Of a DNA stretch of 64,000 bases, positions 49,247 to 59,011 are shown piece by piece. The DNA is from Prevotella sp. MA2016. Its GTDB lineage: Bacteria; Bacteroidota; Bacteroidia; Bacteroidales; Bacteroidaceae. The DNA lies in assembly GCF_000619825.1 (NCBI RefSeq), contig NZ_JHUW01000006.1, positions 248,001 to 312,000 of the forward strand, in the 5' to 3' direction. Made by a program: the position numbers and the translations under genes. Numbering within the stretch: position 1 is the stretch's first letter; each line of letters opens with the position of its first letter. The notes beneath the pieces were generated by a model, which saw nothing but the letters and a program-made list of their open reading frames with translations, made no database searches and was not told the origin of the DNA.

Positions 49247-51586
49247 ATGAAAATTTCAGTTCGTAACATTGGTTTGGTTGTGATGGCTGTGGCCGCCATG
49301 GGTGGTCACAGTCTTAATGCTACTGCTCAGCAGTTAAAGGCTGAAACTATCGATGAGGTGGTGAAGGCGATGACACTCGAAGAAAAGTGCCATATGGTAC
49401 TGGGCCGAGGTATGCACTTCAACGATGAGGCTAAGTTTCCTGGTACTGCTGGTAGCACGTTCTCCATCAGTCGCTTGGGTGTTCCTGAAACCTATTGCGC
49501 TGACTCTCAGCAGGGGTTGCGCATGAGCGCTAAGCGCCCATGGGATCATCGTGAGTATTATCCCACCGACTTTGTGGCTTCTATGACACTGGCATCCACG
49601 TGGGATCGTGAGGCTGCCTTCAAGGTGGGACAGGGCATCGGTAATGAGGTGCGTGAGTTTGGACTCGACTGGATTCTCTCGCCTGCCATGAACCTGATTC
49701 GCAACCCACTGTGTGGTCGTAACCATGAGTATTATTCAGAGGATCCTTATCTTTCGGGCACCATCGCTGCTGGCTATGTGCGTGGCGTGCAGAGCGAAGG
49801 AACAGCTGCGTGCCCTAAGCATTTTGTGGCCAACAATCAGGAGACCAACCGAAATAATAATATATCGCAGGTATCTCAGCGTGCACTGCGCGAGATTTAT
49901 CTGAAAGCTTTTGAGATTATGGTGAAGGAGAGCGATCCCTGGACTATCATGACCTCTTATAATAAATTGAACGGCCCGTATGCTGTGCAGAATCGTGAAC
50001 TGCTCACCACCATCGTTCGCGATGAGTGGGGCTGGAAAGGTATGTTTGTGAGCGACTGGAATGCTGGTGATGATGCTGTGGCAGCCATGATGGCTGGCAA
50101 CGATATGCTGCAGCCGGGTCAGGACCGTCAGTATCAGGCTATCTTCGATGCCGCCAAGAGTGGTAAGCTGCCTATGGAGGTGCTCGACGCTAATGTGAGG
50201 CGTATATTAGAATATGTGGTGAAAACACATAACTTTAAAGGCTATCAGGCCAATAGTGAGCCCAACCTGAAGGCTCATGCCCAGGTGGTGCGCCAGGTTG
50301 GAGCCGATGGTATTGTGCTGCTGAAGAATAGTGGCGTTCTGCCTCTTGCTGGTAAGCGTGTGGCACTCTTCGGCTGCACCAGCTATGATTGGATTTCTGG
50401 TGGTTCTGGTTTTGGTGGCACAAGTCTTGGTCGCTACACAGTGTCGCTTGTCGAGGGTATGCGTTCGGCCGGTTATGAGGTTTATAAACCTCTCATCAGT
50501 CTCTATACCAAGCATCTGGCTGATGAGGAGAAGCGCCTCTTCCCTAATGGCCGTCCAGCCTTTTCGCTGATGCCACCAGCACGCGCTGATGAGAAGCAGT
50601 TTACTGCTGATGAACTCAATGCAGCTATCGAGGGTAGCGATGTGGCCATCATCTCACTGGGTAGAAAGAGTGGCGAGGCTGCCGATCGTAGCGAGAGCGA
50701 CTTTTATCTGAAAGAAGGTGAGAAACAGCTGATTAAGGCTGTCAGCGAGGCTTATCATGCCAAAGGAAAGCAGGTTGTTGTGTTGCTTGATATCTGCAGT
50801 CCTATCGATGTGGCTTCATGGCAGAATCAGATTGATGCACTGGTTTGCACCTGGCAGGGTGGTCAGGAGAGTGGTTTCTCTGTTGCAGATGTGCTTTGTG
50901 GTAAGGTGAACCCCAGCGGTAAACTGCCTATGACCTTTCAGGTGAAGTATGGTGATGCCTATGCTGATAAGAACTTCCCTGCTAGTGTGGATGATAAGAC
51001 GATGGGTTCGATGTTTATGTGGGGGCGCAACAAGGATGATGCCAAGAAGCGTGAACCCCAGGCCAATATCGACTATACCAACTATGAAGAGGATATCTAT
51101 GTGGGTTATCGCTACTTCGACAGCTTTGGCAAACCTGTGGCTTATCCCTTTGGATTCGGCCTGAGCTACACTACCTTTGCTTATGAGAACATGAGTGTGA
51201 GCGAGGCCAATGGCGTATATACCGTGAAGGTTGACGTGAAGAATACAGGTAAGGTGGCAGGTCGCAATGTTGTGGAACTCTTTGTGGCTGCTCCTAACAG
51301 TAAGAAGCTCAATAAGCCTGAAAAAGAACTCCGCAACTATGCCAAGACACGCCTGTTGCAGCCAGGTGAGACAGAGACGGTAGTGATGACAGTGAAGACC
51401 GAAGACCTGGCATCCTTTAATGAGAAAGCTTCTGCCTGGAAAACAGATGCAGGTACTTACAGCTTCCTGATCTGTTCATCTGCCAGTGATGTAGAGGCTA
51501 AGGCGACTGCTAAAGTCAAGGCTTGGACTAAGAAGGTAAACAACGTGATGAAACCAAACGTGAAACTTAACTTGTTAAAAAGGTAA
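49247..51586 (+). CDS. Secreted GH3 beta-glucosidase/xylosidase
   Basis: A 779-residue glycoside hydrolase with a signal peptide (about 1-27, ending NATAQ). The family 3 N-terminal barrel has MTLEEKCHMVLGRG, the substrate-binding KHFVANNQETNR (about 188-199) and the nucleophile Asp in MFVSDWNAGDDAVAAMMAG (about 270). The second alpha/beta domain has VRQVGADGIVLLKNSGVLPL and the acid/base region near RSESDFYL. A C-terminal fibronectin III-like domain begins near PFGFGLSYTTFAYEN and ends around residue 760. GH3 enzymes release beta-linked glucose or xylose from the non-reducing end of plant oligosaccharides. The CE1-type esterase gene starts 12 bases downstream, which favours xylan-type substrates. 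Confidence 0.93.
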   Translation: MKISVRNIGLVVMAVAAMGGHSLNATAQQLKAETIDEVVKAMTLEEKCHMVLGRGMHFNDEAKFPGTAGSTFSISRLGVPETYCADSQQGLRMSAKRPWDHREYYPTDFVASMTLASTWDREAAFKVGQGIGNEVREFGLDWILSPAMNLIRNPLCGRNHEYYSEDPYLSGTIAAGYVRGVQSEGTAACPKHFVANNQETNRNNNISQVSQRALREIYLKAFEIMVKESDPWTIMTSYNKLNGPYAVQNRELLTTIVRDEWGWKGMFVSDWNAGDDAVAAMMAGNDMLQPGQDRQYQAIFDAAKSGKLPMEVLDANVRRILEYVVKTHNFKGYQANSEPNLKAHAQVVRQVGADGIVLLKNSGVLPLAGKRVALFGCTSYDWISGGSGFGGTSLGRYTVSLVEGMRSAGYEVYKPLISLYTKHLADEEKRLFPNGRPAFSLMPPARADEKQFTADELNAAIEGSDVAIISLGRKSGEAADRSESDFYLKEGEKQLIKAVSEAYHAKGKQVVVLLDICSPIDVASWQNQIDALVCTWQGGQESGFSVADVLCGKVNPSGKLPMTFQVKYGDAYADKNFPASVDDKTMGSMFMWGRNKDDAKKREPQANIDYTNYEEDIYVGYRYFDSFGKPVAYPFGFGLSYTTFAYENMSVSEANGVYTVKVDVKNTGKVAGRNVVELFVAAPNSKKLNKPEKELRNYAKTRLLQPGETETVVMTVKTEDLASFNEKASAWKTDAGTYSFLICSSASDVEAKATAKVKAWTKKVNNVMKPNVKLNLLKR

Positions 51587-52840
<1,254 letters not shown>

Positions 52841-52914
52841 ATCTCCCCATCTCTCAAGAAATCTCTCAAAACACTAGTGCTTAAAGGGGTTTTAGACTAT
52901 GAGAGATGCTCAGA

Positions 52915-52995
52915 ATCCCTCCCTAATCTCTCCCTCATCCCTCCCTCATCCCTCATGCAACCACATGAGAGACCATTGAGAGATGAGGGAGGGAT
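52915..52995. repeat. 11-base tandem repeat with inverted copy in a convergent spacer
   Basis: Units beginning ATCCCTCCCT or ATCTCTCCCT start at 52915, 52926, 52937 and 52948, an exact 11-base period. ATCCCTCCCTCATC (52937-52950) has a perfect inverted copy at 52982-52995, and a smaller inverted pair CTCATG/CATGAG lies inside, so a long hairpin can form. Confidence 0.7.
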
Positions 52996-53024
52996 AGAAA
53001 AAATCACATTCTTACTAACAACTG

Positions 53025-53097
53025 AAAATGTTCCCTATTTAGGAAACATTTTATTCCCAATGAGGGAACAATTCATTCCCAATGTGGGAACATTCCA
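53025..53097. repeat. Three successive TTCCC...GGGAA hairpin units, two in a 22-base tandem
   Basis: The first is a 28-base near-perfect palindrome at 53025-53052. The other two, ATTCCCAATGAGGGAACA at 53053 and ATTCCCAATGTGGGAACA at 53075, are exactly 22 bases apart and each can form a small hairpin. This and the 11-base repeat account for most of the 330-base spacer between the convergent CE1 esterase and mgtC-like genes. Confidence 0.7.
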
Positions 53098-53171
53098 TTT
53101 CTCCCGTTCTGTCGTATTTGCCGCTCGGCTTGTCCCAGAATGTAAATGCGCCAGAACGTGGGGTGAACGGA

Positions 53172-53630
53172 TTACAGTTTTTTATTTTTGTGCTTGTCGA
53201 TGCGGCGGAGGATGAAGTTGAAAGCTTCTAGGCCTACAAGGACGAGAATGGTTGAGGCGATGGCAAGGATATACATGCCGCCTCCACAGGCCAGACCGAT
53301 GGCGGCTGTTACCCACAGACCGGCTGCAGTGGTGAGGCCGCTGACCACATTTTCGCTCTTACGGAAGATGATGGTGCCAGCACCAATGAAACCGATGCCG
53401 GAAACTACTTGACTCGCTACTCGCGATACATCCCAACGGTGCTCAGGAGTGAGCATGGCGCCTTCGAAACCGTAGGCTGATACCACCATGAACAGTGCCG
53501 ATCCTAATGCTACCAGGAAGTGGGTGCGCAGACCGGCCTCCTTGGCGCGATACTCACGTTCTAAACCGATGGCACCTCCAAGTAGTGCTGCTACGAAGAT
53601 ACGCAAAACAAACTCAAGAGTTATTTCCAT
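53172..53630 (-). CDS. MgtC/SapB-family membrane protein
   Basis: A 152-residue membrane protein with about four to five hydrophobic segments. The MgtC signature is clear: LLGGAIGLEREYRAKEAGLRTH (about 17-38), followed by VALGSALFMVVSAYGF and GIGFIGAGTIIFRKSENVVSG. MgtC-type proteins are linked to Mg2+ limitation, ATP homeostasis and survival in host cells in pathogens; in commensals the role is unclear. The ATG at 53628-53630 lies 2 bases after the stop of the upstream GNAT gene; a GTG two codons earlier overlaps that stop. Confidence 0.9.
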   Translation of the reverse strand: MEITLEFVLRIFVAALLGGAIGLEREYRAKEAGLRTHFLVALGSALFMVVSAYGFEGAMLTPEHRWDVSRVASQVVSGIGFIGAGTIIFRKSENVVSGLTTAAGLWVTAAIGLACGGGMYILAIASTILVLVGLEAFNFILRRIDKHKNKKL

Positions 53631-53632
53631 AA

Positions 53633-54763
53633 TCACAATTTTTTACGATAGCAACGATGACGGCGATGAATAGTGGCATCAAGATACTGCCACTGTGAGA
53701 GTACACCCTCGTTGGTCTCCATCTGTGGACCTGTCTCTGCCCACTGGAAGCCGTAACGCTGGAACTGACGAATCAAATCATCGAAAATAAGCGCGTTGGC
53801 TCCTTTGCTGCGATACTCTGGCAGCACACCTATTAATAACAGATCAACAGTGTCTGTGTTGTGCCATTTCAATGTCTTGAGCAACTCCCACCAACCAAAG
53901 GGGAGAAAACGACCATCGCGTGTGCGCTGAAGTGTGCGTGAGAACGAGGGGAAGGTGACGCCGAAACCTACCATCTTGTCGCCATCCATAATACCGGTGA
54001 CAAGATTCAGGTCGGCTATCTTGATATAATCATTTACAAGTTTATCTATCTGTTTCTGAGAGAGTTCTGAGAATCCATACAGATCCTTATAGGTGGCGTT
54101 GAGCAGATGGAACACTTCGCGGCCCCAGCCATCGCTCACCAACTCCTTGCGGCTGAACTTATGCACCCGCAGACCATAGCGCTGGCGCACCATATCTGTT
54201 ATCTTGGCAAATTTGGTAGGTACTTCCTCGGGCACTTTTATCTTGCACTCTATATAGTCGTTGTCCTTTATGAACCCGCCTATCTGCTCCATATGCTGTG
54301 GGTAGTATGGGTAGTTGTAGTTGATATACATCGTGGCCAACTGGTCGAAACCATCGATGAGCATGCCCTCACGATCGGTATCGATAAAGCCCAATGGACC
54401 TGCGATCTCTGTCATGCTCTTGGCTTTTCCCCAGTCTTCGACAGCTTTAAGGAGCGCTGCACTCACCTCTGGGTCGTCGATAAAATCGAACCATCCGAAG
54501 CGAACCTGATGACATCCCCAGCGCTCATTGGCGCGATGGTTGATGATGGCTGCTACACGTCCTACTACCTCGCCATCTTTATAGGCAAGGAAGTATTCGG
54601 CCTCGCAACATTCGAACGAAGGATTCTTGTCGCGGCGAAGCGTGGCTATCTCATCGGAATAGAGATAGGGAACGGCACTTTCGCAGGCTCTGTACAGGTC
54701 GTAATAGAACTGTACGAACTGCTTGAGTTCACGCTTTGTCTCAACTCGTTTTATTTTTATCAT
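53633..54763 (-). CDS. GNAT-type N-acetyltransferase-like protein
   Basis: A 376-residue cytosolic protein seen widely in Bacteroidota. The N-terminal half has acyltransferase-like strands (AEYFLAYKDGEVVGRVAAIINH, about 55-76) and the AGPLGFIDTDREGMLIDGFD region (about 120-139). The C-terminal half has LLLIGVLPEYRSKGANALIFDD (about 308-329), where PEYRSKGAN resembles the acetyl-CoA loop R/Q-x-x-G-x-G/A of GNATs. The substrate is unknown. The ATG at 54761-54763 is used because the upstream in-frame codons span the promoter. Its stop overlaps or abuts the MgtC start. Confidence 0.75.
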   Translation of the reverse strand: MIKIKRVETKRELKQFVQFYYDLYRACESAVPYLYSDEIATLRRDKNPSFECCEAEYFLAYKDGEVVGRVAAIINHRANERWGCHQVRFGWFDFIDDPEVSAALLKAVEDWGKAKSMTEIAGPLGFIDTDREGMLIDGFDQLATMYINYNYPYYPQHMEQIGGFIKDNDYIECKIKVPEEVPTKFAKITDMVRQRYGLRVHKFSRKELVSDGWGREVFHLLNATYKDLYGFSELSQKQIDKLVNDYIKIADLNLVTGIMDGDKMVGFGVTFPSFSRTLQRTRDGRFLPFGWWELLKTLKWHNTDTVDLLLIGVLPEYRSKGANALIFDDLIRQFQRYGFQWAETGPQMETNEGVLSQWQYLDATIHRRHRCYRKKL

Positions 54764-54768
54764 AGGTG

Positions 54769-54776
54769 CAAAAGTA
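54769..54776 (-). promoter_or_regulatory. -7 box TACTTTTG for the GNAT-mgtC pair
   Basis: Ends only 5 bases before the ATG at 54763, so transcription should begin at or next to the start codon. Confidence 0.65.
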
Positions 54777-54816
54777 CTATAAAAAAACGAAACGCGCAAA
54801 CATTTATTAAGATTTT

Positions 54817-56709
54817 TTATAATGCTTCAATATAATCGTAGAGTTTCTTGTAGAAGGGATGACGCGTTAGTGTAGAGGCATCGCCAAGGATGATCAATTT
54901 CATTCTGGCACGGGTGATGGCTACATTCATGCGGCGCAAATCGCGCAAGAAGCCAATCTCTCCCGAGTCGTTGGCGCGTACCAGCGAAATCATGATGATG
55001 TCGCGTTCCTGTCCTTGGAATCCATCAACGGTATTGACGCTTATCAGTCCGCGATAGGGCTTGAAGAATTCACGTTTCTTGATTTGCTGGCGCAGATACT
55101 GCACCTGGGCGCGATAGGGTGAGATGACGCCCACGTCGATGCGCTCCTGGAGGATACGTTCCTTTCCTATCTTCTCGAAATACTGTTCCAGGGCCAGCAT
55201 GGTGAGTTGGGCTTCGGCCTTGTTGATGCGACCAAAGTTCTCGCCCACAAACTCTTCTTTGAATGTGATACCGCTATCTTCGGGGAAGTCGAACTGTGAG
55301 GTGTCTATCCACGAGATGGGTACATCGAGGTCGAGAATGCTGCGGAACTTTACATCAGGGGCACTCTCTACCTGATTGTTGTAAAACCAGTCGCTCGAGA
55401 AGCGCATAATCTCTTCGTTCATGCGGTATTGCATCTTCAGGAGGGTTACCACCTCGGGCTTGTTTTCTACAATGCGCTCCATGAGTGTCTTGCCCAGTCC
55501 GGCCTTCATGGCTTCGTAGCATTTCACGGTTGGCGGCAACTGGCAATGGTCTCCAGCCAGAATCACTCTCGACACGCGGCGCATAGGAATCCAGCAGGCT
55601 GCTTCGAGGGCCTGAGCTGCCTCGTCGATGAATAGGGTGGTGAACTTCTGGCCATCCAGCAATTTGTTGGCAGAGCCCACCAGTGTACAGGCGATGACAC
55701 GTGCCTCGCTAAACAAATCATTTTTGATGCGCACTTCCAGTTCGGTGGCGCGTTCCTTGAGTCGCTCCACCTTTTGGTGAAATTTGGTATCGCCTTTTTT
55801 GCGGTTGGCTCTCACCTCGCGTATGGCCTTGCGCAGGGCCCATAGCATCTCGTAGTCGGGATGTGCCTCGAAGCGGCGCTCGTAGGTAAACGATAGCATC
55901 TTATCGTTGACGCGTGAGGGATTGCCTATTCTCAGTACGTTCACACCACGATCCACCAGCTTTTCCGATATCCAGTCTACAGCCATATTACTCTGTGCAC
56001 AAACCAATACTTGGCTCTCGCGCATTAGCGTCTCATAGATGGCTTCTACCAGTGTGGTGGTCTTGCCTGTGCCTGGAGGTCCGTGAACGATGGCCACGTC
56101 CTTGGCGCGCAGCACCTTGTTGACAGCCTCTTCCTGTGCAGCGTTCAGATAGGAGAAATGGAGTGGCGAAAAGTGATAGGTCTCTGCTGCCTGCCTGTTA
56201 TAAAACAGGTCGCGCAGATAGCCCAGTCGACCCTTGGCGCTGATCACTCTGTCGAGCGCATCAAACATCATCTTGTAGCTGGTCTCGTCGAAGAAGAGTT
56301 GCACGCCTACATTCTGAGCGCTCTGCACATCAATAATCTGCCCATTGTCGGGCACGATGACAACCATCCTGTTGCCATCCACGTAACCTACGCTGGCGCT
56401 CATCTTGAAATAGCGTATCTTGCCCTCGCCATCAATGCTGAAGAAGACAATGGGTTTGCTATATTCGAAGTTGTGCTCTATATCTTCGTCGGTATCTCGT
56501 GATACTTCTAAGACGCGCTGGTTCAGCGAGTTATAATAACTTTTTCCCAAGGTAAGTGGAAACCATACGTCGCCACGTTTTATCTTCCGTTGCAGACCCA
56601 TCTGTTCTGTCTGCTGACGGAACTCCTCTTTCTCTGCGTCGTACTCCATCTGGAGCAGCTGACGCTGTTTCTGTAGTGCCAATATAGGCGAATCCAGTCG
56701 TTTTTCCAT
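54817..56709 (-). CDS. SF1 helicase, UPF1/IGHMBP2-like
   Basis: A 630-residue AAA-type SF1B helicase. Core motifs in order: AIVHGPPGTGKTTTLVEAIY (motif I, about 208-227), LFIDEAAQALEAACW (II, about 363-377), ILAGDHCQLPPTVK (III), TLLKMQYRMNEEIMRFSS (IV), VNTVDGFQGQERDIIMISLV (V, about 559-578) and RMNVAITRARMKLIILGD (VI). The N-terminal 150 residues are an OB-like and stalk region. Close bacterial relatives act on single-stranded DNA or RNA, but the cellular role is not settled. It is a single-gene unit divergent from the pyridoxamine kinase gene. Confidence 0.9.
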   Translation of the reverse strand: MEKRLDSPILALQKQRQLLQMEYDAEKEEFRQQTEQMGLQRKIKRGDVWFPLTLGKSYYNSLNQRVLEVSRDTDEDIEHNFEYSKPIVFFSIDGEGKIRYFKMSASVGYVDGNRMVVIVPDNGQIIDVQSAQNVGVQLFFDETSYKMMFDALDRVISAKGRLGYLRDLFYNRQAAETYHFSPLHFSYLNAAQEEAVNKVLRAKDVAIVHGPPGTGKTTTLVEAIYETLMRESQVLVCAQSNMAVDWISEKLVDRGVNVLRIGNPSRVNDKMLSFTYERRFEAHPDYEMLWALRKAIREVRANRKKGDTKFHQKVERLKERATELEVRIKNDLFSEARVIACTLVGSANKLLDGQKFTTLFIDEAAQALEAACWIPMRRVSRVILAGDHCQLPPTVKCYEAMKAGLGKTLMERIVENKPEVVTLLKMQYRMNEEIMRFSSDWFYNNQVESAPDVKFRSILDLDVPISWIDTSQFDFPEDSGITFKEEFVGENFGRINKAEAQLTMLALEQYFEKIGKERILQERIDVGVISPYRAQVQYLRQQIKKREFFKPYRGLISVNTVDGFQGQERDIIMISLVRANDSGEIGFLRDLRRMNVAITRARMKLIILGDASTLTRHPFYKKLYDYIEAL

Positions 56710-56719
56710 AATTCGGTTG

Positions 56720-56727
56720 CAAAAATA
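56720..56727 (-). promoter_or_regulatory. -7 box TATTTTTG for the SF1 helicase
   Basis: Ends 10 bases before the ATG at 56709. Confidence 0.55.
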
Positions 56728-56771
56728 CGCATTTTTTCTTAAATCTTAATTCTTTATTATTATTTTCTTCG

Positions 56772-56779
56772 TACCTTTG
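56772..56779 (+). promoter_or_regulatory. -7 box TACCTTTG for the pyridoxamine kinase/pseudouridine synthase pair
   Basis: Ends 8 bases before the ATG at 56788. Confidence 0.7.
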
Positions 56780-56787
56780 TAGCCGAA

Positions 56788-57600
56788 ATGAAACAGATAT
56801 TGCTTATTAACGACGTGGTGGGTTATGGAAAGGTTGGCATGGGTGCCATGTTGCCTATCCTCTCATACTTAGGCATTCCTACGTATAGCTTGCCTACAGC
56901 CCTTGTGTCAAATACACTTGATTATGGTAAATTCAACATCCAGGATACTACCGATTATATTCGTGGTACACTGCCTGTGTGGAAAGATCTCGGATTTGGA
57001 TTTGATGCTATTTGTACTGGTTTGATGTTCAGCGACGAACAGGCGAAGTTGGTGGCCAGTTATTGTAGGGAGCAAGGCGAACAGGGTACGTCGGTTTTTG
57101 TGGATCCTATCCTTGGCGATGGCGGTCGTTTGTATAATGGTATGACTGAACATCAGGTTGAACTGATGCGTGAGATGGTGTCGGTGGCACATCTTACTTT
57201 TCCAAACTATACTGAGGCTTGCTATCTGACCAACACGCCCATAAAGATGGAGGGCATCACCTGGGAAGAGGCTGGCGACCTGCTTGATGAATTGCGAAAG
57301 ATTGGCACGAAGTCGGCGCTGATAACCAGTTGTAAGGTGGATGGGCGTAATGCTGTTGTGGGCTACAACCACTTCGATGATAGCTATTTCCACATGGAGT
57401 ATCATGAGATTCCTGGTTTGTTTCATGGCACAGGCGATATCTTCTCGGCAGTGCTGATTGGTCATCTGCTGAATGGTGAGAGCCTGAAAATCAGTACCCG
57501 TACAGCGATGGATACGGTGTTCCGCATGATCGATCGCTATAAAGATACCGATGACAAGAATCGTGGTATCCCAGTAGAAAAATGCCTCGACTTACTATGA
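56788..57600 (+). CDS. Pyridoxamine/pyridoxal kinase, PdxY-like
   Basis: A 270-residue ribokinase-superfamily kinase that should phosphorylate a vitamin B6 vitamer. Family features are the N-terminal LLINDVVGYGKVGMGAMLPIL (S/D-x-x-G-x-G), SNTLDYGKF, ICTGLMFSDEQ and FVDPILGDGGRLY (about 107-119), then LTFPNYTEACYLT (about 135-147) and the anion hole GTGDIFSAVLIGHLL (about 214-228). This order matches PdxY/PdxK. It overlaps the pseudouridine synthase gene by 4 bases (ATGA). Confidence 0.85.
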   Translation: MKQILLINDVVGYGKVGMGAMLPILSYLGIPTYSLPTALVSNTLDYGKFNIQDTTDYIRGTLPVWKDLGFGFDAICTGLMFSDEQAKLVASYCREQGEQGTSVFVDPILGDGGRLYNGMTEHQVELMREMVSVAHLTFPNYTEACYLTNTPIKMEGITWEEAGDLLDELRKIGTKSALITSCKVDGRNAVVGYNHFDDSYFHMEYHEIPGLFHGTGDIFSAVLIGHLLNGESLKISTRTAMDTVFRMIDRYKDTDDKNRGIPVEKCLDLL

Positions 57601-58955
57601 GGATTCATTCGCTGCATACCGATATAGTGAAACCAGAGCGGTTTACCTGGCCTTTCTGCTACGAACCTCATCCGTTGTGCCTGTTGGCCTGCGAGGAAGT
57701 GAAGAAAGAAATCGAAAGGATTCAACCTGCAGAAGGGAAGATGTTTGGTGTGCTTGTGGTAGAGACATCTGACGGACTTGGCTTCCTGGCAGCCTATTCA
57801 GGACTGCTTGAAGGGCGCAATGATTGGGAGTATTTTGTGCCACCCGTGTTTGATGCCCAACAGCCTGATGGATATTTCAAACAGAAAGAGCGTGAGATAT
57901 CGGCCATTAACCACCATCCAACACCTGACACCCAACACCAGAACCGCGAGATGTCGCAACAACTGCAGTTATGGTTGTTTCAACACTATAGGATGCTGAA
58001 TGCCAATGGTGAAGAGAAGGATCTGGTAGAGATATGGCACGACTATCACCAAAGTCCTAAAATACAGAAACGATTCCCCTTACCTCCTGGTGGCACAGGT
58101 GATTGTTGTGCCCCAAAACTCCTGCAGTATGCTTATCAAAATCACTTGAAGCCTGTTTGCATGGCAGAATTCTGGTGGGGGCCTTCGCCACAGAGTGCGA
58201 TTAGGCATCATGGTGAGTTCTATCCAGCCTGCAGAGGCAAGTGCAAGCCTGTTTTAACATGGATGCTGCAAGGGCTGAAGGTTGATGACGATCCAGAGCA
58301 GACAGGCTTTTTGCATCAGGGCATAGAGATTATATATGAAGATGAGGCTATTGCGGCTGTCTATAAACCATCAGGAATGCTGAGTGTGCCGGGCAAGGCT
58401 GATGATTATTCCGTGTCAACCTGGGCCAAAGAGCGCTGGCCGCATGCTATGCTGCCGCATCGTCTCGACTTGCTTACATCGGGTATCATGCTGGTGGCCA
58501 AAACCCCCGATGCCTATCACCATCTGCAAGAACAGTTTATCTGTCGAACCATTAAGAAAAAGTATCTGGCTGTTGTTGAAGGTGAGATGCATGCCGAGCA
58601 TGGTATTATCGACCTGCCATTAAGTAGTGATCCGCTGAACCGTCCTTATCAGATAGTGGACCATCAACATGGCAAACGGGCCATCACGGAGTATCGTGTT
58701 CAGGCTTCCGACACGAAGGATGGGCGTACAAGATATTTGTTGGCACTCTATCCCCATACGGGGCGTACACATCAACTCAGAATGCATTGTGCGCATCAAG
58801 AAGGTCTGAATAGCCCGATTGTTGGTGATGAACTATATGGACATAAGGCCGACAGACTCTATCTGCAGGCAGAGTCGATAGCATTCGTTCATCCTGTCAC
58901 AGGGAAGCGATTGCACCTTTTTTGTCCATCCGACAAAAAAATATGGCCAATGTGA
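57597..58955 (+). CDS. RluA-family pseudouridine synthase with about 240-residue N-terminal extension
   Basis: A 452-residue protein. The C-terminal part from about 238 (IIYEDEAIAAVYKPSGMLSVPG) is an RluA-type synthase, with the catalytic Asp in LPHRLDLLTSGIMLVAK (about 282-298) and the HTGRTHQLRMHC block (about 386-397). The target is probably a large-subunit rRNA or tRNA uridine. The N-terminal extension is conserved-looking rather than random: it contains GDCCAPKLLQYAY, AEFWWGPSP and FYPACRGKCKPVL with four Cys residues that could form a metal site. I start at the ATG 57597, which overlaps the previous stop (ATGA), rather than the ATG 15 bases earlier. Confidence 0.88.
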   Translation: MRIHSLHTDIVKPERFTWPFCYEPHPLCLLACEEVKKEIERIQPAEGKMFGVLVVETSDGLGFLAAYSGLLEGRNDWEYFVPPVFDAQQPDGYFKQKEREISAINHHPTPDTQHQNREMSQQLQLWLFQHYRMLNANGEEKDLVEIWHDYHQSPKIQKRFPLPPGGTGDCCAPKLLQYAYQNHLKPVCMAEFWWGPSPQSAIRHHGEFYPACRGKCKPVLTWMLQGLKVDDDPEQTGFLHQGIEIIYEDEAIAAVYKPSGMLSVPGKADDYSVSTWAKERWPHAMLPHRLDLLTSGIMLVAKTPDAYHHLQEQFICRTIKKKYLAVVEGEMHAEHGIIDLPLSSDPLNRPYQIVDHQHGKRAITEYRVQASDTKDGRTRYLLALYPHTGRTHQLRMHCAHQEGLNSPIVGDELYGHKADRLYLQAESIAFVHPVTGKRLHLFCPSDKKIWPM

Positions 58956-58977
58956 CGAGTTTCTGCAGATAATTCAT

Positions 58978-58985
58978 TATTTTTG
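58978..58985 (+). promoter_or_regulatory. -7 box TATTTTTG for the M1 aminopeptidase
   Basis: Ends 26 bases before the ATG at 59012. Confidence 0.6.
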
Positions 58986-59011
58986 CAGTCAAAATAAATA
59001 GAAAGCTAAAA

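Noticed and set aside
52877..53215. 112-codon open frame in the second repeat spacer
   Set aside because: Its residues are encoded by the 11- and 22-base repeats; low complexity and no promoter.
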